Below, in pieces: positions 28,045-36,424 of a stretch of DNA of 64,000 bases. Location of the stretch: assembly GCF_003944755.1 (NCBI RefSeq), contig NZ_RWGU01000046.1, positions 1 to 64,000 on the forward strand. The letters are read 5' to 3'. The first letter of the stretch is position 1. Each line of letters begins with the position of its first letter. The position numbers and the translations under genes are program-made. Below the pieces are notes generated by a model that worked only from the letters and a program-made list of their open reading frames with translations, was not told the DNA's origin and did no database searches. The DNA is from Rhodovulum robiginosum (GTDB lineage Bacteria; Pseudomonadota; Alphaproteobacteria; Rhodobacterales; Rhodobacteraceae).

Positions 28045-30336
28045 ATGAACAAGGCGATTACCGAAGGGCTGAATCTGATGCCGCCGTCCTTTGCCGAGGG
28101 GCTGGACGTGTGGTCGCGCGAGGACGGCACGCCGGGCACGGACACCTACGAGGGCGCGGCCGACGCGGCGCTGGTGCCGGCGGACGCCGACTTCGCAGGC
28201 TGCCTGGAACTGGCCAAGACCGAAACGGTGCAGAAGCTGCGCCACATGGGGCAGACACCCATTCTGCCGGGCTGTTACCTGCGGGTGCGCGCGCGGGTGA
28301 AGGCGGTCAGCGGCAACCTGCCGTCGGTGCGCATCGCCGCATGGGCGGGCGATGCCGGGGGCGATCATGTGAGCGGGCTGACCGAGACCGGCCCGTCGGT
28401 GACACTGACCAGCTATGGCAAGGTGTTCGAGGTCAGCGCGATCATCGGCACAGGCCTTCGCGGCGGGGTGGACATGGCCTGGGGCACGGCGCCGGCCTTT
28501 GCCCATGTCGGGCTCGACCTGACGGGGCCCAATGGCGGGGTCGTGCGGGTCGACGATATCGAGGTCGAGGACGTCACCTCGGTCTTTTTGCGCGACATGA
28601 TGGACTGGGTCGATGTGCGCGATTACGGCGCCATCGGTGACGGGGCGACCGACGACAGCGCCGCGTTCGAGGCGGCTGATGCTGCCGCGGGCGGGCGCTC
28701 GGTCATGGTTTCGGCGGGCGATTATTGGCTGGCCCAGCATGTGACCTTCGAAAACCCGGTACGGTTCGAGGGTACCGTGTCGATGCCCGCAGACAGGCGG
28801 CTGACGCTGACCCGCAATTTCGATCTGCCCAGCTATATCGACGCCTTCGGCGACGAAGTCGAGGCGTTCCGCCGGGCCGTGGCGGTGCTGTTCAACTTCT
28901 CCGACCACGAAAGCCTGGACATGAAGGGACGCCGGGTAGAGCTGGACGGCCCCATCGACATCCAGGCGGCGGTGGCCAACAAGGACACGTTCTCGCAGCG
29001 CCGGGTGATCCGCAACGGCCAGTTTCGTGCCGATGCCGGCAGCGCGTGGGACACCGAGATCGTGGCGTCGCAGGCCAGCTATTCGACGTCGAACCCGACC
29101 GAGTTGACCGCCGTCGACAACATCGCCAGCATTCCTGTCGGCGCGCTGGTCGAGGGGCTGGGCGTGGGCCGCGAAGTCTACGTGCGGGCCAAGAACACGG
29201 GCGCCGGCACCCTGACGCTAAGCCAGCCGCTCTTCGCCGCGGCGGGCACCCAGACCTACACCTTCCGACGCTTCAAATACGTTCTCGATTTCAGCGGTTT
29301 CGCGTTGCTCGACAAGTTCGTTCTGGACGATATCGAGTTCCTCTGCGACGGCGAGGCCAGCGCGGTCATGCTGCCCCAGGAGGGGCAGATCTTCCACATC
29401 CGCGACTGTTTCATCACCAAGCCGAAGGATCGCGGCATAACCTCGGTCGGGGGCGGATGCTATGCGATGCATGTGGACCGCTGCCAGTTCATCTCGAACG
29501 AGCAGGCGCTGCGCGCCCAGGACCGCACCACCATCGCGATGAATGTCAACTCCAACGACGCCAAGATCCGCGACAACCGTGTGGTGCGGTTTCTGCATTT
29601 CGCGGTGATGAACGGCTCGGGTCACATGATCGCCAATAACCACTGGTTTCAGGGAGATACCGAGACCGACGGTCTGCGAACCGCGGGCCTGGTGCTGACC
29701 CAACCCAACGTCAAGACGACGATCACCGGGAATTACATCGACAACAGTTTCGTCGAGTGGACCAACGAACATGACGCGCGTCCCGACTTTTCCGACGAGT
29801 ATTCCTTTGGCGGGCTTACGGTGACGGGCAACATCTTTACCGTCAACGACGCGGCGGCCTGGTTCCGATGGTTCGTGATCAAGCCGCACGGGACGGGGCA
29901 TTTCCTGCACGGGCTGACACTGTCTGACAACTGCTTCAAATCGCTCAACGGCGATGTCGACCGGATCGACCGGGTGGACACCACCTATGCTGATCTCGAC
30001 ATGGGGATGGCGCGCAACGTCAACATCGTGGCCAACACCTTCAACGGGGTCGACCAGATCGTGTCGAACCCGGTGACATTGCAGGTCGACCAGAACACCG
30101 ACATGCGCAACTGGACGCTGAATTTCGGCGGTTACCTTCCCTTCGGCGGCTGGGCGCGGAACGTGACCGCAATCGTCGCCGAAAACCAGATCAGCGATGC
30201 CGGCGGCGGCACGGTGGCGGCCATGCCCTATGCAAGGGTCGAGCAGGGGACGAACCGTAACCAGGTGATCCTGACCTGGCCCGATCCCTGCCGCGGGCGG
30301 GTGAACGTCACGGTGCGGATGGATAACCCCGTCTAG
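28045..30336 (+). CDS. Right-handed beta-helix protein with a pectate-lyase-type (GH28-related) N-domain
   Basis: 763 aa from the ATG at 28045 (AAGGGG upstream; an earlier codon at 28006 is open). Residues about 1-190 form an N-terminal module with no family I recognise. At about 190-230 comes VDVRDYGAIGDGATDDSAAF, the entry motif of pectate-lyase-3/GH28-related beta-helices as found in tail spikes and polysaccharide-active enzymes. The rest has Asn/Gly-rich coils (TGNYIDNSF, VTGNIFTVND) of a parallel beta-helix. No signal peptide is seen, so a phage- or GTA-tail-like role or non-classical export is possible. No phage genes adjoin it. Confidence 0.78.
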   Translation: MNKAITEGLNLMPPSFAEGLDVWSREDGTPGTDTYEGAADAALVPADADFAGCLELAKTETVQKLRHMGQTPILPGCYLRVRARVKAVSGNLPSVRIAAWAGDAGGDHVSGLTETGPSVTLTSYGKVFEVSAIIGTGLRGGVDMAWGTAPAFAHVGLDLTGPNGGVVRVDDIEVEDVTSVFLRDMMDWVDVRDYGAIGDGATDDSAAFEAADAAAGGRSVMVSAGDYWLAQHVTFENPVRFEGTVSMPADRRLTLTRNFDLPSYIDAFGDEVEAFRRAVAVLFNFSDHESLDMKGRRVELDGPIDIQAAVANKDTFSQRRVIRNGQFRADAGSAWDTEIVASQASYSTSNPTELTAVDNIASIPVGALVEGLGVGREVYVRAKNTGAGTLTLSQPLFAAAGTQTYTFRRFKYVLDFSGFALLDKFVLDDIEFLCDGEASAVMLPQEGQIFHIRDCFITKPKDRGITSVGGGCYAMHVDRCQFISNEQALRAQDRTTIAMNVNSNDAKIRDNRVVRFLHFAVMNGSGHMIANNHWFQGDTETDGLRTAGLVLTQPNVKTTITGNYIDNSFVEWTNEHDARPDFSDEYSFGGLTVTGNIFTVNDAAAWFRWFVIKPHGTGHFLHGLTLSDNCFKSLNGDVDRIDRVDTTYADLDMGMARNVNIVANTFNGVDQIVSNPVTLQVDQNTDMRNWTLNFGGYLPFGGWARNVTAIVAENQISDAGGGTVAAMPYARVEQGTNRNQVILTWPDPCRGRVNVTVRMDNPV

Positions 30337-30345
30337 CGGCGGATC

Positions 30346-31021
30346 TCAGGCGATCAGAACCGCGCCGGTCATCATGCCGGCGGTCCGGCCCGAGGCCAGC
30401 AGTTTCTCGGCCAGCACCAGGACGGCAAGCAGGATGATCCAGTAAAGGTTCATCACCCCGCCGAAGAACAGAAGTGCTATCAGGCTCCAGCAGCAGCAAA
30501 TGCAGTATCGCCCGTGATCAAGGCCCATGCGCAGCGCCCCGGCGGCCCCGGGGCGCCAATGCCGTGCGAAATAGCCCTTGGGATTGCGACAATGGCGCAG
30601 GCAAGTCTGCTTGATCGGAGTGACTGGTAGATCCCCGCCGCCAGCAACAGCACCGCCGCGAACAGCGCGTTGGTGCTGTTCATCATCATCGGCGACAAAA
30701 GGCCGGCCCTTACGAACCTGTATTGCAGGGCGACCGCCAGCAGACTGAAACCGCCCCAGGCCAGCAGGTAGGCCAGCAGGAACACCATTGTCCGCCTTGA
30801 TGGCCACTGCCGCCCATGGCCATGTCCATCGCGCCTTCGCCCGGCCCCTGCGACGCGCAGAGCGCCAAGGAGAGCGAGGGCATCTCTGCCGCCGTTATCG
30901 GTATCCCCGCGCCCTTCAGGATGTAAAGCCAGCTGAGCCCGAACGCGACGGCGATCAGCGCGAGGACGGTGGCGCGGTCGAAGCCGAGCGCGCGCAGAAA
31001 CGGTGAAAAGGGGCGGCTCAT
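30346..31021 (-). pseudogene. Decayed DUF2182 membrane protein (deletion plus two frame changes)
   Basis: Three frames must be joined. Frame 1 (31021 to about 30795) reads MSRPFSPFLRALGFD...PSLSLALCASQGP and MDMAMGG. Frame 2 (about 30790-30630) reads MVFLLAYLLAWGGFSLLAV and LLSPMMMNSTNALFAAVL. Frame 3 (30625-30346) reads VTPIKQTCLRHCRNPKG, ALRMGLDHGRYCICCCW and LLFFGGVMNLYWI. Together they give a DUF2182 (metal-binding integral membrane) protein. At the first junction the segment normally holding the W.VMM.AMM.P helix is missing, so there is a deletion; the second junction near 30625 is a single-base indel (TAC CAG | GTC ACT CCG). Its start overlaps the DUF1326 remnant by 4 bases. Confidence 0.75.
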
Positions 31022-31439
31022 GGCGCCAGTTCGGCGGGTATCTCCGGCGCGACTGCTCGGGCCCGTATTTCTTGCCGTCGCGCCCCCAGGGCGACATGGG
31101 CCATCGAGCCGTCGTTGCGGTTGAGGTCGAATTCCGATGTGCCTGTGCGCTCGGCAAAACGCGCCGCGCCTTGGGCCTCGTGAAACACCCAGCCGTCGGG
31201 CAGAACGGTGCGGACGGGTTGCTCTTGGTCGGTCACCGGGTGCGGATCGGCTCGTGGTGGGTTTCCACGATCACGCGGGCGATCTGGAACATGGTGCCCG
31301 GCGGCTGATCCTCTCCGGTCAGGATGAATAGAACCTCGTCGCCCTGTTCGCCGGTGATCGCGGGTTCGGGGATCGGACGCATAGACCCCTCGCCGCGGTG
31401 GATCGCCCGCGGGAAATAGCAGGTCGCCGGCGCCTTCAT
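31018..31439 (-). pseudogene. Decayed DUF1326 protein
   Basis: Fragment 1 (31439-31233) reads AIHRGEGSMRPI and LFILTGEDQPPGTMFQI then ETHHEPI. Fragment 2 (31236-31018) reads VTDQEQPVRTVLPDGWVFHE and FDLNRNDGSMAHVA. Both match successive parts of DUF1326 proteins, which are usually encoded just before DUF2182. The Cys-rich N-terminal half is missing, about 35 residues are absent after GTMFQI, and one base seems lost near 31240 where the family has EPIRNPVTG. The gene pair is therefore dead as a unit. Confidence 0.65.
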
Positions 31440-31461
31440 ACTGTCTTTCGACAGGACGTGC

Positions 31462-31947
31462 TCAGGCGAAATCGGCCGCGCTCAGGCCATAGGCCTTGCC
31501 GAAGCCACCATTCAGCAGCGCGCGGTGGGGCACCAGCCGGACAAAGCTGAAATCGGCGAAATCGACATATAGCTGTGCCTTCGGGTGGCTCAGCAGGTAG
31601 TCCTCGCGCAAGGCGGCGTGATCGGCGGTCGAGCGGGGCACGAAATGGGCGCGGGCCTGAAGCGTGATCCGCGGATAGGTTAGCGGGTCACCCTTGGGAC
31701 CCGGCTCTCCCAGCAGCAACGAACAGGCGGAATTGGCGCGCAGCGCGGCGGTGTGGGCCGACAACTCCGAGACCAGGGTAAGCGGCTGGCCCGCGGCGTC
31801 GGCCCCCACCGCGACGCGCGAGACGAAAGGGTCGCCCGTCTCCGGGTCGAGCACCCCCAGCGCGCCGAACCGCGCGCCGGCGATCAGGCTGCGCGCCAGT
31901 TTTCGTGCCGCGTCGTCGGTCGGCAATAGGGGTGTCCTGACGCTCAT
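31462..31947 (-). CDS. HugZ-like pyridoxamine-5'-phosphate-oxidase-fold protein
   Basis: 161 aa from the ATG at 31947 (a GTG at 31962 is also open; neither has a good ribosome site). TDDAARKLARSLIAGARFGALGVLD, ALRANSACSLLLGEPGPKGDPLTYPRIT and FADFSFVRLVP fit the split-barrel FMN/heme-binding family that includes HugZ heme oxygenases and PNPOx-like proteins. Heme degradation is possible but not shown; no heme uptake genes adjoin. Lies just upstream of the DUF1326/DUF2182 remnants. Confidence 0.78.
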   Translation of the reverse strand: MSVRTPLLPTDDAARKLARSLIAGARFGALGVLDPETGDPFVSRVAVGADAAGQPLTLVSELSAHTAALRANSACSLLLGEPGPKGDPLTYPRITLQARAHFVPRSTADHAALREDYLLSHPKAQLYVDFADFSFVRLVPHRALLNGGFGKAYGLSAADFA

Positions 31948-32039
31948 GGCGGCATCATGCACCCGCGGCTGCGGTTTGCCTAGGGTTGCGTCTGCGGCGG
32001 CGGCAGGGTTACCTCGGCGCCGAAAGATGGGAGGACATC

Positions 32040-32639
32040 ATGGGACCTAAGATTCTTCTGGCCGCGGCGTTGGCGCTGACGGCCATTCCGGCCGCGGCAG
32101 AAGACCTGGAGGTCAATATCCGCAAGGACAGGCCCACGGTGACCGTCCAGACGCCCTCGGGCCCGGTCGAGATCCGGCGCATTCAGGACACGGACCACGA
32201 GGTGACGGGTGAATGGGCGCGCACCTCTCGTGCCTGCCCGCCCTTCTGCATCCAGCCAATGACCCCCGCGCCGGGGGTCGAGACCATCGGCGAGCTGGAA
32301 TTGCTCGACATGCTGGAAAACCCCGATGTCACGGTGATCGACAGCCGCACCTTGCCATGGTTCGAAAAGGGCTCGATCCCCGGTGCGGTGAACATCCCCT
32401 ACACGCAGATCATCGACCATTTGGCGGTACTGGGATGCGAGCCCGATTTCGATGGATGGGATTGCGAGAATGCGCAAGAGGTGGCGCTGTTCTGCAACGG
32501 GTTGTGGTGCGGCCAGTCGCCCACGGCGATCAGGAACATGATCGAGGCGGGCTATCCGGCCGCGCGCATCCATTACTATCGCGGCGGGATGCAAAGCTGG
32601 CGCGTGCTGGGGCTGACGGTGACAGGGCCCGGGGAATAG
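32040..32639 (+). CDS. Periplasmic rhodanese-domain protein
   Basis: 199 aa. Signal peptide MGPKILLAAALALTAIPAAA, then an N-terminal region of about 75 residues with a CPPFC pair, then a rhodanese fold: VTVIDSRTLPWFEKGSIPGAVNIPY and the Cys loop LFCNGLWCGQSPTAI. The loop Cys would carry the persulfide, and the second Cys could form a disulfide with it. The ATG at 32040 has GGGAGGA upstream. Substrate unknown. Confidence 0.85.
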   Translation: MGPKILLAAALALTAIPAAAEDLEVNIRKDRPTVTVQTPSGPVEIRRIQDTDHEVTGEWARTSRACPPFCIQPMTPAPGVETIGELELLDMLENPDVTVIDSRTLPWFEKGSIPGAVNIPYTQIIDHLAVLGCEPDFDGWDCENAQEVALFCNGLWCGQSPTAIRNMIEAGYPAARIHYYRGGMQSWRVLGLTVTGPGE

Positions 32640-32762
32640 GGCCATAGGTCTTGAATGGCGGCTCGGTGCCCTCGGCTCGTGTCCGGGGCCAGCGGCGAAA
32701 CGCGGCTGACCGCTGCTTTCGCTTGGCGTACGCCGATCCGCTGACGCCCGCCTCTCCTGCGC

Positions 32763-33443
32763 CTAGAACGCGACCCAGGTACCGAGTTTCACCCCGACCC
32801 TCGTGTCGCCTAGCGCGGCAGCGGTCAGCCCCAGTTCCAGATGGCCGTGCCGGCCCACCCGTTGGACAAGGCTGGGGGCGAGGCGCAGATAGGGCGCGGC
32901 GCCCGGATAATCACCGGTCTGGATCTGCAGGATCAGCATTCGCCCAGGGCGGGGTTTCAACCCCAGCGTTGTATCGGCCTTGAGCGCCGTCTCGGCGCTT
33001 TCCACCCGGTGTTCGGCGTAGCTTTCCACCCCGGCCCAGCCGGGCCCCCAACGGGTGTTCAGCCCCATTCCCCATGAAAGCCCCGGGCGCAGCACCGGCT
33101 CGGCCCGCCGGCCCGCCCGTCCACGCGCGCCAAGCCCCAGTTCCGCGGCAACGCGGTGCCGCCCCGCGCCCCGGTCGAGCGATCGGCGCAGATAGGCGAT
33201 CGCCGTCCACGACCCCGCGTCGCGGGCATGCCCGGCATCCAGTCCCAGCGTCAGGCGCGGGCCGAGCCCGTATTCGGCGTAGAGGCCGGCATAGCTGTCG
33301 GGTGTGCCGCCCCGCTGGCCGGGGTCGGCGGAATGTGCCTGGCTGAAAGACAGAAACGCCTGCCCCTCGCCGCGCGGCCATGCCCCGGCATGGGCGCCCG
33401 GCGCGCCCAGCAGCAGCATGAGAACCAGACAGATCACCCGCAT
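32763..33443 (-). CDS. Secreted, probably outer-membrane beta-barrel protein
   Basis: 226 aa from the ATG at 33443, which has AAGGAAGG upstream and starts a signal peptide (MRVICLVLMLLLG... to GAHAG). The mature part has alternating patterns such as YAGLYAEYGLGPRLTLGLDAG and LELGLTAAALGDTRVGVKLG and ends in aromatic Phe (LGTWVAF), the usual BAM signal of outer-membrane proteins. I do not recognise a named family. A longer frame to 33830 overlaps the divergent parA-like gene and is rejected. Confidence 0.72.
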   Translation of the reverse strand: MRVICLVLMLLLGAPGAHAGAWPRGEGQAFLSFSQAHSADPGQRGGTPDSYAGLYAEYGLGPRLTLGLDAGHARDAGSWTAIAYLRRSLDRGAGRHRVAAELGLGARGRAGRRAEPVLRPGLSWGMGLNTRWGPGWAGVESYAEHRVESAETALKADTTLGLKPRPGRMLILQIQTGDYPGAAPYLRLAPSLVQRVGRHGHLELGLTAAALGDTRVGVKLGTWVAF

Positions 33444-33481
33444 CGCGCCTTCCTTTGCGGGCCAGCGTGCTGCTGAACCGG

Positions 33482-33497
33482 TTAACCTTTCGTTAAC
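33482..33497. promoter_or_regulatory. Perfect CtrA-type box (TTAA-N7-TTAAC)
   Basis: TTAA at 33482-33485, seven bases, then TTAAC at 33493-33497, embedded in a 7-bp inverted repeat GGTTAAC-N5-GTTAACC (33480-33498). It is the consensus of the alphaproteobacterial cell-cycle regulator CtrA. It lies 39 bases upstream of the outer-membrane-type gene and 85 upstream of the parA-like gene, so either could be controlled. Confidence 0.6.
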
Positions 33498-33581
33498 CAG
33501 AGCCGCTTTGCGGGAAGGGACGTGCAAATCCGCCCGCCCCATGCCATGCTGCGCGGCAGCATTCCGCAAAAAAGGTGGGAC

Positions 33582-34217
33582 ATGGCAGGGCGCATCATCA
33601 CCATCGCGCAGCAGAAGGGCGGCTCGGGCAAGACCACGCTCGCGGCCAATCTGGCGGTTGCCTATGCGCGCCAGGGGCTGAAAGTGGCGGTGATCGACAC
33701 CGACCCCCAGGGCAGCCTCGGGCGCTGGTTCATGACCCGTCTCGAACGGCTGGGCGCGCCGGATATCGAGTTTTCCACCGCCTCGGCATGGGGCGTGGGC
33801 TATGAGACCGGGAAATATGCCGGCAGCCATGACATCGTGCTGGTCGACACGCCGCCCAAGGCCGACAGCGATTTGCGCCCGGCGCTACGCGCGGCCAGCC
33901 TGGTGCTGGTCCCGGTGGCGGCCAGCCACGTCGACCTCTGGGCGACCGAGGGCGTGCTCGACCTCGCGCGGCGCGAGGGGCGCGCGGCGATGGTGGTGTT
34001 GAACCGCACCCGCGCGGGCACGCGGCTGGGCGCCGAAGTGGCCGAGAAGGCCGGCGCGATGGAAGCGGCGCTGGCGGTGGCGCAGCTCGCCCACCGGGTG
34101 AGCTATGCCGAGACGCTGGGCCAGGGCCTGGGCGTGCTCGAGGCGGCGCGCAAGGGCCCTGCCGCGGCCGAGATCGCGGCGCTGGCCGAGGAGGTCGCCG
34201 CCGCCCTCGCCGCATGA
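33582..34217 (+). CDS. ParA/MinD-like ATPase
   Basis: 211 aa from the ATG at 33582 (GGTGGGA upstream). A deviant Walker A KGGSGKTTLAANLAVAY (the signature Lys in KGGxGKT), VIDTDPQGSLGRW and VLVDTPPK are all visible. Such ATPases position DNA or protein cargo on the nucleoid or membrane. No ParB or parS-like partner gene is adjacent, so it is an orphan ParA, more like those that place chemoreceptors or envelope complexes than a plasmid partition protein. Confidence 0.9.
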   Translation: MAGRIITIAQQKGGSGKTTLAANLAVAYARQGLKVAVIDTDPQGSLGRWFMTRLERLGAPDIEFSTASAWGVGYETGKYAGSHDIVLVDTPPKADSDLRPALRAASLVLVPVAASHVDLWATEGVLDLARREGRAAMVVLNRTRAGTRLGAEVAEKAGAMEAALAVAQLAHRVSYAETLGQGLGVLEAARKGPAAAEIAALAEEVAAALAA

Positions 34218-34281
34218 TTTGCGTCAAGGCGCACGACCGCGCCCGGTGGCAGGATGCACCTCGAAAGAGGGAGCAACGGCA

Positions 34282-34689
34282 ATGTACAAGACCATTTTGG
34301 TGCCCATCGCGCTGGATCACGACGCCCATGCCGCCGAGGTGCTGGCCATCGCCCGGGCGCTGCGGGCCGAGGGCGGCAGGATAACCGCGCTGACCGTGGT
34401 GGAGGAGATCCCCGCCTATGTCGCGCAATACCTGCCCGAGGGGCAGGAGTCCAAGACCCGCGACGAGGTGCGCTCGGGCATCTCGGCGCTGTTGGAAGGC
34501 GCCGGCGATGTCGAGGCGCGGGTGGTCAGCGGCCATGCCGGCGTGACCATCGTCGATTATGCCGCGCGTCACGATGTCGACTTGATCGTGATGGCCTCGC
34601 ACCGGCCCGGTCTGCAGGATTACTTCCTCGGTTCCACCGCCGCGCGGGTGGTGCGCCATGCCCCCTGTTCGGTGCATGTTCTGCGCTGA
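34282..34689 (+). CDS. Universal stress protein (UspA fold)
   Basis: 135 aa. YKTILVPIALDHDAHA at the start and the ATP-binding G-2x-G-9x-G(S/T) motif near the C-terminus (MASHRPGLQDYFLGSTAARVV) identify a single-domain Usp that probably binds ATP. The ATG at 34282 has GAGGGAG upstream. It lies 32 bases before the monooxygenase-fold gene, probably in one operon with it. Confidence 0.92.
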   Translation: MYKTILVPIALDHDAHAAEVLAIARALRAEGGRITALTVVEEIPAYVAQYLPEGQESKTRDEVRSGISALLEGAGDVEARVVSGHAGVTIVDYAARHDVDLIVMASHRPGLQDYFLGSTAARVVRHAPCSVHVLR

Positions 34690-34721
34690 GAGGTCCCATA
34701 CGAGTCGGAGAGAAAGACGCC

Positions 34722-35042
34722 ATGCCCACCATTTCCAAGAACGCCGAGCTGCAGACGGTGATCACCACGTTCGATGTGACGCCAGGCACCTGCCAGGATC
34801 TGCTTGACGAGCTGGCCGATGCCTATACCCACTTCATCTCGAAACAGCCCGGCTTCATCGGCGCGGGGCTGCATGTGAACGACGCCCAGACCCGCATCGC
34901 CAACTACTCGCAATGGGAAAAGCGCGAGGATTTCCAGGCGATGCTGCGCTCTGACGAGATGCGCGCGCGCAACCGGCGCATCGCGGAACTGTGCAAAAGC
35001 TTCGAGCCGGTGATGTACGATGTCTTCGGCGCCTTCAACTGA
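34722..35042 (+). CDS. Antibiotic-biosynthesis-monooxygenase (ABM) domain protein
   Basis: 106 aa, dimeric alpha/beta-barrel type. FISKQPGFIGAGLHVN and ANYSQWEKREDFQAML are typical of ABM-domain proteins (W and H/F at the active pocket). Roles range from quinol monooxygenase to heme degradation; none can be chosen here. The ATG at 34722 is preceded by GGAGAG. Follows the Usp gene. Confidence 0.82.
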   Translation: MPTISKNAELQTVITTFDVTPGTCQDLLDELADAYTHFISKQPGFIGAGLHVNDAQTRIANYSQWEKREDFQAMLRSDEMRARNRRIAELCKSFEPVMYDVFGAFN

Positions 35043-35095
35043 GGCTGGACGGGCGCGCCGCGGGGCTTAGGTAGGGGCGCGAAGGAGCCCCGCCC

Positions 35096-35566
35096 ATGCT
35101 GCCGCCCGAAAACGTGCAGGACTATCCCCGCCCGCCCGCTCTGGAACCCGCCGGCGCGCGGCTGCGGGTGATGTTCGGCGGCGCGGTGATTGCCGATACG
35201 ACGCGCGGCCTGCGGGTGCTGGAAACCCACCACGCGCCCACCTATTACTTCCCGCCCGGCGACATCGCCGAGGGGGCGCTCAGCCCCTGCCGGGGGTCGA
35301 GCCTTTGCGAATGGAAGGGGCGGGCGGCCTATTTCGACGTGCTGTCCGCCGGACAGACCGCGCGAAAGGCAGCGTGGACCTGCCCCAAGCCCACGCGCCG
35401 CTTCTCCGATCTGGCCGGCTACGTGGCTTTTTACGCCGGCCCGATGGAGGCCTGTTTCGTGGGCGAGGAAGCGGTGATCCCCCAGCCCGGCGATTTCTAC
35501 GGCGGCTGGGTGACGGCGAATTTGCATGGCATCGTCAAGGGCGGGCCGGGCACGTTGGGATGGTAA
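35096..35566 (+). CDS. DUF427 domain protein
   Basis: 156 aa. VMFGGAVIADTTRGLRVLETHHAPTYYFPPGDI and CEWKGRAAYFDV are the conserved blocks of DUF427 (a beta-tent fold, role unknown). GAAGGAG lies upstream of the ATG. It converges on the DUF3175 gene with only a few bases between stops. Confidence 0.9.
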   Translation: MLPPENVQDYPRPPALEPAGARLRVMFGGAVIADTTRGLRVLETHHAPTYYFPPGDIAEGALSPCRGSSLCEWKGRAAYFDVLSAGQTARKAAWTCPKPTRRFSDLAGYVAFYAGPMEACFVGEEAVIPQPGDFYGGWVTANLHGIVKGGPGTLGW

Positions 35567-35569
35567 CCC

Positions 35570-35851
35570 CTATTTGCCGTAAAGCGCCCGCAACTCCACC
35601 TTGGCCTGCTCCAGCACCGCGCGCTGCGCGGGGTCGAGGCCGTGCCCCGCCCGGTTGATATAGAAGGTCAGCATCGACATGGCCGATTGCAGCGGCGTGC
35701 CCTTGCGGTTGGGGCTCTCCTCGGCCGCGCGCTTCAGTTCCGCGGCGATCCGCTTGGGGTCGTCCCAAGTGAAGAGGCCTTCGTCGAGGTCGAGCGCGTG
35801 GCTGGTCTGGGTGACATGCTGCGACCAGCGATGGGAGTCTTTCTCGGGCAT
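35570..35851 (-). CDS. DUF3175 domain protein
   Basis: 93 aa. HRWSQHVTQTSHALDLDEG, FTWDDPKRIAAELKR and SAMSMLTFYINRAG match the whole length of the DUF3175 family, small cytoplasmic proteins with no known role. The ATG at 35851 was chosen because the family starts here; the open frame extends far upstream through the palindromic repeat and another gene. The palindromic repeat 35868-35926 lies immediately upstream. Confidence 0.88.
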   Translation of the reverse strand: MPEKDSHRWSQHVTQTSHALDLDEGLFTWDDPKRIAAELKRAAEESPNRKGTPLQSAMSMLTFYINRAGHGLDPAQRAVLEQAKVELRALYGK

Positions 35852-35867
35852 GGGGAGAGCATAGCCC

Positions 35868-35926
35868 GTAGGGTGGGTGAAACCCACCATCCGCCGCGCG
35901 ATGCGGTGGGTTCGCACCCACCCTAC
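35868..35926. repeat. REP-like palindromic repeat, copy 1
   Basis: 59 bases bounded by GTAGGGTGGGT and ACCCACCCTAC, with inner arms AACCCACC and GGTGGGTT. It forms a long hairpin on either strand. Its right end supplies the TAG stop codon of the minus-strand gene 35923-36270. A second copy lies at 36349-36417, so the two flank that gene. Confidence 0.85.
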
Positions 35927-36270
35927 GCCTGTCCGATCCGCCGGTTCAGATCGTCGGCGAAGCGCCTCATTGCCGCTCGGTCGCGGCCGAGATAGAAGCC
36001 CGAGGCGAGCGCCCGCCCGTCGCGCCGCCAGTCGATTTTCAGGACCGGCCGACCGAGGATCCACTGCCCCGCATGGGCGGTGACGAGCGAGGCGCCCCGC
36101 ATCGCGCCCCAGGGGATGACGACCTCGTCTTCCAGCAACAGCCGCTTGAACCGCAGCCCGTGGGCATCGAGCGTCAGATGCCCGTTGCCCCGCGCGAAAT
36201 ACCCCTTCGCCCGGTCCCGCCGCCACCAGCGCCCGCCGATGGTCGTACCGAGGTAATTGCCCTGTTTCAT
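35923..36270 (-). CDS. PH-like small protein
   Basis: 115 aa. RWWRRDRAKGYFARGNGHLTLDAHGLRFKR, VVIPWGAMRGASLV and LKIDWRRDGRALASGFYLG suggest a bacterial PH-like beta-barrel (PH_bact type), usually a membrane- or protein-binding module; no membrane anchor is seen. AAAAGGAG precedes the ATG at 36270. The stop codon is inside a palindromic repeat, so the C-terminus may have been set by repeat insertion. Confidence 0.65.
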   Translation of the reverse strand: MKQGNYLGTTIGGRWWRRDRAKGYFARGNGHLTLDAHGLRFKRLLLEDEVVIPWGAMRGASLVTAHAGQWILGRPVLKIDWRRDGRALASGFYLGRDRAAMRRFADDLNRRIGQA

Positions 36271-36348
36271 CGGGGGCTCCTTTTGGCGGTGTCTTGGGGG
36301 GATATGGGGAGGGGGTGTGCGGGTCGGAAGGGCTCGGGTCGAAGCGGT

Positions 36349-36417
36349 GTAGGGTGGGTGTGAACCCACCACGGCGAGGGCGTCGGATTGGGTGCGGTGG
36401 GTTGGCACCCACCCTAC
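36349..36417. repeat. REP-like palindromic repeat, copy 2
   Basis: 69 bases with the same ends as copy 1 (GTAGGGTGGGT ... CACCCACCCTAC) and arms AACCCACC / GGTGGGTT, but a longer centre. It lies between the PH-like gene and the end of the AT-rich orphan gene. Confidence 0.85.
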
Positions 36418-36424
36418 GGTTGCT

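Noticed and set aside
28045-30336. Beta-helix protein as part of a prophage or gene transfer agent
   Set aside because: No capsid, portal, terminase or other tail genes adjoin; a tail-spike-like fold alone is not enough.
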